The notes beneath the pieces were generated by a model. That model had not been told where the DNA came from and made no database searches. It saw nothing but the letters and a program-made list of their open reading frames with translations. Positions 51,347-59,542 of a stretch of 64,000 nt of DNA are shown here, one piece after another. Made by a program: the position numbers and the translations under genes. Source of the DNA: Chlorogloeopsis sp. ULAP01 (GTDB taxonomy: Bacteria > Cyanobacteriota > Cyanobacteriia > Cyanobacteriales > Nostocaceae); contig NZ_JAUDRH010000018.1 in the NCBI RefSeq assembly GCF_030381805.1, forward strand, positions 124,001 through 188,000, given 5' to 3'. The number at the start of each line of letters is the position of its first letter. The first letter of the stretch is position 1.

Positions 51347-51390
51347 ATTAAAAATAAGCTCCTCGACTTCTTAAAGAAGTAGGAGATCTG
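51347..51390. repeat. ACTTCTT/AAGAAGT hairpin repeat
   Basis: CTCCTCGACTTCTT and AAGAAGTAGGAG form an imperfect hairpin with a two-base loop, a common dispersed cyanobacterial repeat (related sequence near 5270). It lies between two minus-strand genes. Confidence 0.55.
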
Positions 51391-51396
51391 TGTCTT

Positions 51397-52332
51397 TTAA
51401 TCATTTATTTTCTTATAAATTAAAAATACTGAACCAATTGGCCCTGTATTTTCTACATAAATTTTATTATCATAAAATAATCCTGGAGATTGACCTCCAT
51501 CAAATAACATACCTTCTTGAATTTTACCTAAACAATTCTGACGGGTAATTCCTTCTAATACATCATCAAACATATCTGGTAAAAGTTCTTGATTGAGTTG
51601 AGAAACTTCAATATCTGAATTAGCTTTAATATCATTAACTAAGAAAACTACATAACCTTTGTTAGTAATTGCTACCATTGAGCGATTGGTTGCAACTTTA
51701 CAAGCAAATTCACCTAAATTTACACAAATATCTTTGAACTGACCACTACTATAAAATCTACCATTACCACCCACAATATTGTAGTTGAGAATATCATTAT
51801 TTCTTCTTCCTGTCTGAATCGTGGCTTGGCGTTGCTGTGGTTTGCCTGCTGAAATTCCGAAGGAAGATCGCTTATTTTTAAATGCACCTGAATATTCGTA
51901 TCCACGAGAAATATTTAATCCTTGGGGTTTATTTTCAGTATCTATATAATCGGCATTAATCGCCGCAATCGGTGCTTGCCCGTTTAACTTAGCATTTTCA
52001 CCAGTAATTAATTCATTAAACATTTTTGGCACATATGCTTTGCGCAGTTTTCCCTGATTATCTTTTGCATAAAGACGATGAGCCAAACCAACATTCACTT
52101 TAAAATCTAGTGCTTCAGATTTGGGATTAAAAATGATTACATGATTAATTCCTCTTACAGATTTTTTCCCTTGATTATCAGTCTTGAAAAAACTAATACT
52201 GAATTTTTCATCTTCTCCAGGACATTTTTGAGATGCTTCTGTTGCTGAATTGAACTCAATTTCTTGACAACCAGATAATAAACCTATAGTAACTATTAAG
52301 ATAGACAACCAAAATAGATGTTTGATGTACAT
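51397..52332 (-). CDS. Phosphodiester glycosidase (NAGPA) domain lipoprotein
   Basis: A 311-residue lipoprotein. The N-terminus MYIKHLFWLSILIVTIGLLSGCQ carries a lipobox (LSGC) with the lipidated Cys near residue 22. The mature part matches the NAGPA/DUF2233 family: GINHVIIFNPKSEALDFKV, INADYIDTENKPQGLNISRG and the terminal motif GMLFDGGQSPGLFYDN. Family members cleave N-acetylglucosamine-1-phosphodiesters or related sugar-phosphate links in cell-surface polymers. The target is not known. Confidence 0.82.
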   Translation of the reverse strand: MYIKHLFWLSILIVTIGLLSGCQEIEFNSATEASQKCPGEDEKFSISFFKTDNQGKKSVRGINHVIIFNPKSEALDFKVNVGLAHRLYAKDNQGKLRKAYVPKMFNELITGENAKLNGQAPIAAINADYIDTENKPQGLNISRGYEYSGAFKNKRSSFGISAGKPQQRQATIQTGRRNNDILNYNIVGGNGRFYSSGQFKDICVNLGEFACKVATNRSMVAITNKGYVVFLVNDIKANSDIEVSQLNQELLPDMFDDVLEGITRQNCLGKIQEGMLFDGGQSPGLFYDNKIYVENTGPIGSVFLIYKKIND

Positions 52333-52429
52333 ATTGTTTATAACTTTGACTTTTTAGTTGAACTTTACGGACATAAGGAGTTAAAGTAAAGCCTTGTAAA
52401 GGCTTTTTGGCACCTTACTAATAAGTTTT

Positions 52430-52846
52430 ATGAATAAAGCTGTTGTCTGGGTACATGGAGACTGCTTAAGTCCGTACAACCCCGCATTACAAGAATATAC
52501 TGATGCACCTGCTATTTGGGTATGGGACGATGTGTTAATAGAGGAATGGCAACTTAGTCTCAAACGCATCGCTTTTATCTACGAATGCTTATTAGAGTTA
52601 CCCATAATTATCCGACGCGGTAATGTAGCGCAAGAAGTTTTAGCTTTTGCGAAAGAGCATAATGCCAATAAAGTAGTAACATCAGATAGCCCAAGTCCTC
52701 GCTTTAGTGCTATTTACGATGAAATTGAACTTTCTGTAGAATTAGAAATTTTTGAAGTAGAGCCGTTTTTTGATTATGACGGATATATTGACCTTAAGCG
52801 TTTCTCTCGATACTGGAAAGTCGCTGAAAGGTATGTATTTGAATAA
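52430..52846 (+). CDS. Stand-alone photolyase N-terminal-like alpha/beta protein
   Basis: A 138-residue protein resembling only the N-terminal Rossmann-like domain of DNA photolyase/cryptochrome: VVWVHGDCLSPYNPALQEY (compare VWFRRDLRLxDNPAL), AIWVWDDVLIEEWQLSLKRIAFI, LPIIIRRGNVAQEVLAFAKE, and ANKVVTSDSPSPRF. The FAD-binding helical domain is absent. It could bind an antenna chromophore or nucleotide, or have a different role. It is divergent from the NAGPA gene with about 97 bases between. Confidence 0.6.
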   Translation: MNKAVVWVHGDCLSPYNPALQEYTDAPAIWVWDDVLIEEWQLSLKRIAFIYECLLELPIIIRRGNVAQEVLAFAKEHNANKVVTSDSPSPRFSAIYDEIELSVELEIFEVEPFFDYDGYIDLKRFSRYWKVAERYVFE

Positions 52847-52906
52847 TTACAGGATTTCTTTTTCTAATCTTTTTCCTTAAAAGACAAAAAACAAAAAATA
52901 GAGATA

Positions 52907-52931
52907 TAGAGACACGAAATTCACGTCTCTA
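52907..52931. repeat. TAGAGAC inverted repeat
   Basis: TAGAGACACG and CACGTCTCTA form a small imperfect hairpin in the spacer before the cupB stop, a type of repeat common in these genomes. Confidence 0.5.
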
Positions 52932-52985
52932 CATTAAACAATTCATAAATAAATCATCAAAATATAAAGCCAAAAAGAATATTTC

Positions 52986-54116
52986 CTAACTATTCACCTC
53001 TCTCAATTGTGAAGTTTGTAGTCTATCCATCCACTTTGCTAAATAGACTCGATTTAGCCTTTGTTCTTCTGGATTTTCAGTATCCGCAGGATAAGGCATT
53101 AATCCTACAATTGCGGCGGTAGTAACGCAGAACATTGACTTTTGGAACGTCATACAAATTTGTACCCGCAAATCATCTTCTCCCCTAAGGCTGCGACGAT
53201 AAACTTCATGCAAATACTCTGGGAGAAAATGGCGCATATCCTGCATTAACAAGGTAGGAGGAATACCTGCGCCGCCAATAGGTAACGGATCGGCATACAA
53301 AGCGCCATACTGAAATCGAGCTTGATCTGGCGGAACTTGATAGGCTTGAGCATTGAATGAAACTGTACCAGGAAAAGGTGTTCCTCGGAAGAAAACTGCC
53401 TCTACATAAGGCACTGCTGTATCTGCAAGGAATGTCAAACCCACACTTGCAGGAATAATGTCATAAACTTTATCTTTAATTTTAACGGAGTAGGTAATTG
53501 GCTTATTGGCATTCGCCACCAAACCTGCTTTAATGTGGTCTACCACTTGGGGAATTGATTTGATTTCACCTCGATCATAACGGTCTGATAAATCAAGAAA
53601 AATATCAGCCATTACTCTCCAAAATTGTCCCAAACCACTATAGTAGGCAGAAACGCGTAACTGCTCAGTTAAAAAATCAGGAAAAAGTTGATTAACTCCC
53701 ATCACAATGGGATTGTTTTTAAATTTAGCTTGAATAACAGCTTGTGCTCTTTGCTGAAATTCTTTTGTATCTAAATATTTATCCAAACCGCCGCCACCAT
53801 GCCATAACATTGCTTTTAGACAATATTCGGCATATTCAAAATTAATTCTGTCATGTGACCAATGACGAAGTAACTTTTGAAAAGAAACTTCTCCGTTAAA
53901 GTATTTAAAAAATGGAAAGAATACTAAAAATTGATTTTCGGCAATATAAATAAGATTTTTAGAGTAGGCATCTAAAACTACACCATAGCTTTTAAGAATC
54001 CCTACTACTTCTAATACGTTTTCGGCGGTATTAGGAAGTAATGTTCCTCCTGATTCCAGACGCTCGATATACTCAGCTAATGGATGTTTAGTAGGTTTAT
54101 TTGCAGCAGTTACCAT
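52986..54116 (-). CDS. cupB: CO2 hydration protein CupB/ChpX
   Basis: A 376-residue protein that turns CO2 into bicarbonate on the thylakoid NDH-1 complex. Features are the N-terminal HPLAEYIERLESGGTLLPN, the AMLWHGGGGLDKYLDTKEF segment, EAVFFRGTPFPGTVSFNAQA, and QICMTFQKSMFCVTTAAIVGL near the end. It has no transmembrane helix and is held by the membrane subunits. CupA and CupB are paralogues. The gene order ndhF-ndhD-cup next to the ccm operon fits the constitutive NDH-1MS' (NdhF4/NdhD4/CupB) form in heterocystous species; CupA remains possible. Confidence 0.85.
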   Translation of the reverse strand: MVTAANKPTKHPLAEYIERLESGGTLLPNTAENVLEVVGILKSYGVVLDAYSKNLIYIAENQFLVFFPFFKYFNGEVSFQKLLRHWSHDRINFEYAEYCLKAMLWHGGGGLDKYLDTKEFQQRAQAVIQAKFKNNPIVMGVNQLFPDFLTEQLRVSAYYSGLGQFWRVMADIFLDLSDRYDRGEIKSIPQVVDHIKAGLVANANKPITYSVKIKDKVYDIIPASVGLTFLADTAVPYVEAVFFRGTPFPGTVSFNAQAYQVPPDQARFQYGALYADPLPIGGAGIPPTLLMQDMRHFLPEYLHEVYRRSLRGEDDLRVQICMTFQKSMFCVTTAAIVGLMPYPADTENPEEQRLNRVYLAKWMDRLQTSQLREVNS

Positions 54117-54218
54117 TGCACAATTCTCCTAAAAATGGGAGCGGTAGTTGTTAGTAGATAGTGGATAGTGGATAGTAGTTAGTGGTCTACAACCAACTAA
54201 TAACTACTAACTACTAAC

Positions 54219-55733
54219 TTAATGACCAATAACTAAATTTGTACTTTTTGCCTTTACCAAAGAAACATTGGCAACAACACTTTGAGTATTTACCATTGCT
54301 GTGGTTGTTGCTTCCGTCCAACGTATTAACCAATTTGGTTGAATACCGAAAACTACAATCAGCACAGCTAAGACAATAGCAGGAGCGCGATCGCTCCAGT
54401 AAACTCTTGGCAAGCTGATTACTTGGGCAGACAAGCGTCCAAAAAAGGCGCGATTCATCAAAATCAAGAAGTAAACGGCTGTTAAACCAGTACCAATCAT
54501 GCACAACAAAGTCTGTACAGGATAAACTGCAAAACTGCTGCGAAACACTACAAATTCAGCAATAAATCCAAACATTCCTGGTATACCTGCGCTAGCCATC
54601 ACACCCAACACCATCAAGCTACCAATGACAGGCATCCCTCGTTCTGGGTTAAACAGCCCTCGAAGTACGTCTAAATTGCGACTTCCGGCTTTTTTATACA
54701 CAATTCCTACTAGCAAAAACAGCAGCGCAGAAATTAAACCGTGGCTGATCATTTGCATAACTGTTGCCAAAATGCTCAAAGGCGTAGCAGCAGCCGCAGC
54801 AATCAGTACAAAACCCATATGCCCAATGGAACTGTACGCCACCATTTTTTTCATGTCTTTTTGGGCGATCGCACAGGATGCACCATACAGCACGCTCACC
54901 ACTGCCCAAGTTGCCAAACTAGGAGCGAGAACACTCCAAGCTTCTGGCAACAAGTACAAACCAAAGCGAATTAAGCCGTAAGTTCCCAGCTTTAACAATA
55001 CCCCAGCCAATAAGACTGAAATTGGTGTCGAAGCTTCGACGTGGGCATCTGGTAACCAAGTATGAAAGGGAACCAAAGGCATCTTGATGCCAAAACCAAT
55101 TAAAATTCCTACCAGCAGGATAATTTGTGTAGCTACAGGTAGAGCAGAAGTATTTAACGTCTCCATTGCAAAGCTAGGAGAGCCACTCAGCCACACCATG
55201 CCCAGGAAGCTTGCTAAAATCAAAATTCCAGAAACGGCGGTGTAAATCAAAAATTTTGTTGCTGCATATCCCCGCCGTTCACCACCCCAAATGGCAATTA
55301 GTAAATAAAGGGGAATCAACTCCAGTTCATAAAACAGGAAAAATAGCAGTAAATCCTGTGCTAGAAATGCGCCGGTGACACCAGCACTTAACAAAAGAAG
55401 CAAGCAGTAATAAAATCGAGGTCTTTGTAAGTCTTCATCACTGCTGTATATGGCTACACAAGTCAACACTCCATTTAACAACAGCAACGGCAAAGACAAA
55501 CCGTCTATTCCCAAATGGTAGTTTAAACCCAAAGCATCTATCCAAGGTAGGAATTCGCCGAATTGTTGACTTGTTAATGTTGGATCAAACTTGGTGGTTA
55601 AAACAATATTCCATAAAAATGCAAGACTGGCAAATCCCAAAGCTATACGACGAGGTAGTTTGGCAATACCAGAAGGTAAGACACTCATTAAAGCCGCACC
55701 TAATAACGGCAGTAAAATCAAAGCACTGAGCAT
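54219..55733 (-). CDS. ndhD4: NDH-1 subunit D4 (CO2-uptake type)
   Basis: A 504-residue proton-pump-like membrane subunit with about 14 helices and the ND4 family motifs: LSLPLLLLNGVLTCVAIYSS, FFLFYELELIPLYLLIAIWG (the conserved Glu of TM5), IKMPLVPFHTWLPDAHVEA, and MVAYSSIGHMGFVLI. Standard NdhD1/D2 are about 525 residues; shorter D3/D4 are partners of CupA/CupB complexes. It lies between ndhF4 and cupB on the minus strand, and a GGGCAGGTTT repeat separates it from ndhF4. Confidence 0.9.
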   Translation of the reverse strand: MLSALILLPLLGAALMSVLPSGIAKLPRRIALGFASLAFLWNIVLTTKFDPTLTSQQFGEFLPWIDALGLNYHLGIDGLSLPLLLLNGVLTCVAIYSSDEDLQRPRFYYCLLLLLSAGVTGAFLAQDLLLFFLFYELELIPLYLLIAIWGGERRGYAATKFLIYTAVSGILILASFLGMVWLSGSPSFAMETLNTSALPVATQIILLVGILIGFGIKMPLVPFHTWLPDAHVEASTPISVLLAGVLLKLGTYGLIRFGLYLLPEAWSVLAPSLATWAVVSVLYGASCAIAQKDMKKMVAYSSIGHMGFVLIAAAAATPLSILATVMQMISHGLISALLFLLVGIVYKKAGSRNLDVLRGLFNPERGMPVIGSLMVLGVMASAGIPGMFGFIAEFVVFRSSFAVYPVQTLLCMIGTGLTAVYFLILMNRAFFGRLSAQVISLPRVYWSDRAPAIVLAVLIVVFGIQPNWLIRWTEATTTAMVNTQSVVANVSLVKAKSTNLVIGH

Positions 55734-55789
55734 AGGAACTAGGGACTAGGGATTGGGGAGGATAGAAAGAGGTGGCATAACTACTGTAC

Positions 55790-55850
55790 GGGCAGGTTTA
55801 GAATATAAATTGTCTGTTTCAACCGTTCATATAATCGGCAAAACCCGCCC
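55790..55850. repeat. Dispersed GGGCGGGTTT repeat, copy 4
   Basis: The 61-base stretch starts GGGCAGGTTT and ends AAACCCGCCC, with TTAGAATATAAATTG between. It lies between ndhF4 and ndhD4. Confidence 0.65.
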
Positions 55851-55885
55851 CTACTAACTACTAACCAATAACCAATGACTATTGA

Positions 55886-57742
55886 CTAAAAAGGCAAATT
55901 TTCCAATAAACCTAATGACCAGCTAATAAAGAAACCTAAGATACTAATACCCAAGAGTATAGTTAGTAGGTAACCTTGAGATTGACCAGAAATACTGTAT
56001 TTCAAACTTTGCCCACCGAACATAGTTGCAAAACCAACTAAGTTAACCAAGCCATCTACCAAATAGCGATCGCTCCAAGCTGAAATTTTAGAAAGCAGCC
56101 CAACAGCACCAACTACTGTCACCCGATAAATTTGGTCAATGTAAAAGTCATACCCCAACAAATCTTGGAAAAATCTCCAAATCAAGACTCTCGAACGTGA
56201 CCAAGCTTTGTGTAAATAGATTGTAGAGCCGATCGCTACTCCTGATAAAGTAGACAAAACTAATGTCGATACTACAAACACATTGACACTTTCCCAGGTT
56301 GGCAGCAAATACCACTGCTGTAACATCACGGGTAATAACAAAGTTACTACTGTCAAAGATACCATTGGCAATGCCATCGGCCAGTGAACTTCTGGAGCAC
56401 GACGAGTTTTCTGTTGCGGTTCACCCCAAAATACCAATCGAAATACCCGCGTCAAATTCAATGCTGTCAATCCATTGACAAGTACCAATACCCACAATAC
56501 CCAAGGATTAACTACAACTAAGCCATCAGCCCAAGATAGCATTGCCCAAAAGCTTCCTAAAGGCAACAGCGATACCATTCCAGCTGCACCGACAATAAAA
56601 GCGGAGGTAGTCGCTGGCATTCGTGACCACAAACCACCCATTTCTGTTAAATCTTGAGAAGTCGTGGTGTATATCACCGAACCTGCGCTCATAAATAACA
56701 ACGCTTTGGCTATTCCATGGGTAAATAGCAAAATCAGGGCTACTCCCCCTTGCTGCAACCCTACTGCCAAAAACACCAACCCCATGTATGCACTGGTGGA
56801 ATGAGATAAAGCACGCTTAATATCAGTTTGGGCGATCGATACCAAAGAAGCGCCAATTGCCGTTACTGTTCCGATCATAACCAAAGCATTTAAAGCGATC
56901 GGTGACAGCGCTAAAATTGGCTGCAACTTGTAGAGTACATATGCACCTCCAGCTACTACCATTGAGTTTCGCATCACAGAAGCTGGATTGGGGCCTTCCA
57001 TCGCCTCATCTAACCATAAATGTAAAGGAAATTGAGCGCATTTACCCGCAGGCCCCGCAATTAGTGCCAACCCCAACAAACTAGATGTTAAAGGACTTAA
57101 CTGTGCTGTTTGCGCCCATTCATATAAATCTGAAAAATTTAAACTGCCTGCTTTTGTCGAAAGGGTTACCACTCCCATCAGCAGCAGCAAATCTCCTACG
57201 CGCTTAGTTAAAAAAGCATCTCGTGCTGCTGTCACCACCAACGGTTGCGCATACCAAAATCCTACCAGCAGGTAAGTAGAAAGCGTCAGCATCTCTAGCA
57301 ACGCGTAGCTGAGAAATAAGGAGTCACTGATCGCTAAACCACTGAGCGCTGCTTCAAAAAATCCCATTAAGGCAAAGAACCGGGCTAAAGCCCAATCCTT
57401 TTCCATGTAACCCAAAGCATAAATCTGTGCGAGTAAACTTAGTCCTGCGATTAAAACTGTTGCTCCAACACTTACTGGTGAAATTTCCAAAGCAAAGGAG
57501 ATTTTCAAATCCGCAGCACTAAACCAGGTGACAACAAAATTTTCTTGTCCTCTATCCCAAATATGTTTGAAGACAAACAAGCTATGAACAAAACTTAAAA
57601 TTGTTGTCAATACATTAAAATAAGCTGCGGGTCTTGGGCCTGTACGCCGAACTATTCCCATAGCCCAAGGTAAAGTTAGCAATGCTCCTAATAAGCTATA
57701 AAACGGTATCCACCAAGTTGTTGAGAACAGAAATTGGTTCAT
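55886..57742 (-). CDS. ndhF4: NDH-1 subunit F4 (CO2-uptake type)
   Basis: A 618-residue ND5-type antiporter-like subunit. Key segments are FALMGFFEAALSGLAISDSLF, SYALLEMLTLSTYLLVGFWY, the proton-channel lysine region FPLHLWLDEAMEGPNPASVMRNSMVVAGG, and ALSHSTSAYMGLVFLAVGL. The long C-terminal amphipathic helix is reduced, as in F3/F4 forms. It forms the distal part of the NDH-1MS' complex with NdhD4 and CupB and pumps protons during CO2 hydration. It is divergent from ccmK2 across 637 bases. The F4 assignment rests on context. Confidence 0.9.
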   Translation of the reverse strand: MNQFLFSTTWWIPFYSLLGALLTLPWAMGIVRRTGPRPAAYFNVLTTILSFVHSLFVFKHIWDRGQENFVVTWFSAADLKISFALEISPVSVGATVLIAGLSLLAQIYALGYMEKDWALARFFALMGFFEAALSGLAISDSLFLSYALLEMLTLSTYLLVGFWYAQPLVVTAARDAFLTKRVGDLLLLMGVVTLSTKAGSLNFSDLYEWAQTAQLSPLTSSLLGLALIAGPAGKCAQFPLHLWLDEAMEGPNPASVMRNSMVVAGGAYVLYKLQPILALSPIALNALVMIGTVTAIGASLVSIAQTDIKRALSHSTSAYMGLVFLAVGLQQGGVALILLFTHGIAKALLFMSAGSVIYTTTSQDLTEMGGLWSRMPATTSAFIVGAAGMVSLLPLGSFWAMLSWADGLVVVNPWVLWVLVLVNGLTALNLTRVFRLVFWGEPQQKTRRAPEVHWPMALPMVSLTVVTLLLPVMLQQWYLLPTWESVNVFVVSTLVLSTLSGVAIGSTIYLHKAWSRSRVLIWRFFQDLLGYDFYIDQIYRVTVVGAVGLLSKISAWSDRYLVDGLVNLVGFATMFGGQSLKYSISGQSQGYLLTILLGISILGFFISWSLGLLENLPF

Positions 57743-58379
57743 TTAATTTGCCCTTGACGTCTCAGCTTGTATTTATTTTCTTTACTAAATGAACTTAATA
57801 AATTTGTCTTTGATATTTTTAGTTTTCGGTTTTGTTTAAGTAGCATTATTTCACTTTTCTACTGAGAATATAGAAAAAATCATTATCTTTTTCCTCACGC
57901 AGGGGTTTACTCTTTCTATGCTAGCTTCCCTTGATCGGCTTGAAGTTCTTAGCATGAAAACAGCCATTAATATAATCTATAAGCAAAACTTATATTTATT
58001 TTCAATGGATGCCTTGTACAGATCACAAAAACCGAGGAAGGGCAACTGTACTACCTTTAGGTAATTTGCCATTCTCCTTGAAGATGGAATTTGTATCTGT
58101 ATGAACTCGTTTAAGTGTAATGTAATAAAAAAATTATAAAGCAGAAGTAGCTGCTCTAGGAATCCATGAAGATTAGTTGAGCAAAACGCGCCTAATAAAA
58201 TATTATTAAGTTTTTTTAAACTATTTTATTATAAACTATTATACTAATTTATATTGTCAGGGGCACCAAGCTTTCCTATGCTTAATTTGAGAACAGTTAA
58301 TTAGCTCAAGATGAGCACCCCCGTCAAAATTTTCAACAGAAAGAGTACTTATCGCGTTAATTAGTTTAGGAGATCTGCG
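57743..58379. promoter_or_regulatory. Divergent regulatory region of ndhF4 and the ccm operon
   Basis: This 637-base AT-rich spacer must contain promoters for both carbon-uptake operons. I could not pick out a confident -35/-10 pair or LysR site (T-N11-A or TTA-N7-8-TAA is too common in this AT-rich DNA). The ccmK2 ribosome site AGGAG lies at 58368-58372. Confidence 0.5.
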
Positions 58380-58688
58380 ATGCCTATTGCAGTTGGAATG
58401 ATTGAAACAAAAGGTTTTCCGGCAGTAGTGGAAGCTGCTGATGCTATGGTGAAAGCCGCTCGTGTCACCTTGGTAGGTTACGAAAAAATCGGTAGTGCTA
58501 GGGTAACAGTAATTGTTCGTGGAGACGTATCTGAAGTACAAGCTTCAGTAGCGGCAGGAATAGAAGCAGCCAGAAGAGTCAATGGTGGTGAAGTTGTCTC
58601 TACTCACATTATTGCTCGCCCCCACGAAAACCTAGAATATGTCTTGCCTATTCGTTACACCGAAGCTGTAGAGCAGTTCCGAACTTAG
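58380..58688 (+). CDS. ccmK2: Carboxysome shell protein CcmK2
   Basis: A 102-residue BMC-domain protein that forms hexameric carboxysome facets. MPIAVGMIETKGFPAVVEAAD begins the domain, the pore loop lies in GYEKIGSARVTV, and ARPHENLEYVLPIRYTEAVEQFRT closes it. The short tail marks it as K2-like, and K2 before K1 is the usual order in beta-cyanobacteria. The residue after the pore KIGS is Ala where the neighbour CcmK1 has Gly. The gene has a good ribosome site and starts the ccm operon. Confidence 0.95.
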   Translation: MPIAVGMIETKGFPAVVEAADAMVKAARVTLVGYEKIGSARVTVIVRGDVSEVQASVAAGIEAARRVNGGEVVSTHIIARPHENLEYVLPIRYTEAVEQFRT

Positions 58689-58796
58689 GCAGACTTTAAC
58701 ATCAAAACAATTCATTAACGGGGTTGCCTTCTTGTAGCTAGCTTTGCTTGTGTTCGTTGATTCGTTTTTTGGAAGCTTCTTAGGAATTAAAAAATT

Positions 58797-59141
58797 ATGT
58801 CAATTGCAGTAGGAATGGTAGAAACGCTTGGCTTCCCCGCAGTAGTGGAAGCTGCTGACGCGATGGTAAAAGCTGCTCGTGTTACCTTAGTCGGTTATGA
58901 AAAAATCGGTAGCGGTCGTGTCACAGTGATTGTACGGGGAGATGTTTCGGAAGTACAAGCTTCGGTCGCAGCAGGAGTTGAATCCGTCAAGCGAGTGAAT
59001 GGCGGACAAGTACTGTCTACTCATATCATTGCTCGTCCCCACGAAAACCTGGAATACGTTCTACCTATTCGTTATACCGAAGATGTAGAACAGTTCCGTG
59101 AAAACGTTAATGCGATTCGTCCTTTCGGTAGAAGACCGTAA
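58797..59141 (+). CDS. ccmK1: Carboxysome shell protein CcmK1
   Basis: A 114-residue BMC-domain shell protein with MSIAVGMVETLGFPAVVEAAD, pore KIGSGRVTV and the K1-specific tail ENVNAIRPFGRRP. It makes up shell facets together with CcmK2; the pore is thought to pass bicarbonate and sugar phosphates. It follows ccmK2 by 108 bases and precedes ccmL by six. Confidence 0.95.
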   Translation: MSIAVGMVETLGFPAVVEAADAMVKAARVTLVGYEKIGSGRVTVIVRGDVSEVQASVAAGVESVKRVNGGQVLSTHIIARPHENLEYVLPIRYTEDVEQFRENVNAIRPFGRRP

Positions 59142-59147
59142 AGTGTA

Positions 59148-59450
59148 ATGCAAATTGCTAAAGTACGCGGCACAGTAGTTAGCACTCAAAAAGATCCAAG
59201 TCTTAGAGGTGTCAAACTACTGTTGCTGCAATTAGTAGATGAAGAGGGGCGTATTCTGCCAGAATACGAAGTGGCTGCCGATAGTGTTGGTGCGGGAGTG
59301 GATGAATGGGTACTTGTCAGTCGTGGCAGTTCCGCTCGCCAAATTCTTGGTAATGAACAGCGTCCTATAGATGCGGCAGTAGTGGCGATTATTGATACAG
59401 TTCACGTTGAGGATCGCCTAGTTTATAGCAAAAAAAATCAATATCGATAA
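59148..59450 (+). CDS. ccmL: Carboxysome pentamer vertex protein CcmL
   Basis: A 100-residue EutN/CcmL-family protein; pentamers of it close the 12 vertices of the icosahedral shell. MQIAKVRGTVVSTQKDPSLRG and ADSVGAGVDEWVLVSRGSSAR are the family signature, with DAAVVAIIDTVHV at the end. It starts six bases after ccmK1, in the same transcript. Confidence 0.95.
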   Translation: MQIAKVRGTVVSTQKDPSLRGVKLLLLQLVDEEGRILPEYEVAADSVGAGVDEWVLVSRGSSARQILGNEQRPIDAAVVAIIDTVHVEDRLVYSKKNQYR

Positions 59451-59542
59451 CTCATTGGTCATCAGTCATTAAGTCATTGGTTTTTGAAAGACAAATGACT
59501 AAGGACAAATGACAAAGAACTCAACTGAGGAGGAATCTCGCA

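Noticed and set aside
54130..54240. Tandem TTAGTAG/GATAGTG heptamers that could look like a CRISPR or satellite array
   Set aside because: Units are seven bases with no spacers; these are the short tandem repeats typical of heterocystous cyanobacteria.
55886..57742. Assignment as ndhF3/ndhD3/cupA (low-CO2 inducible form)
   Set aside because: Not excluded by sequence, but linkage to the ccm operon favours the F4/D4/CupB set; only a tree with both paralogues would decide.
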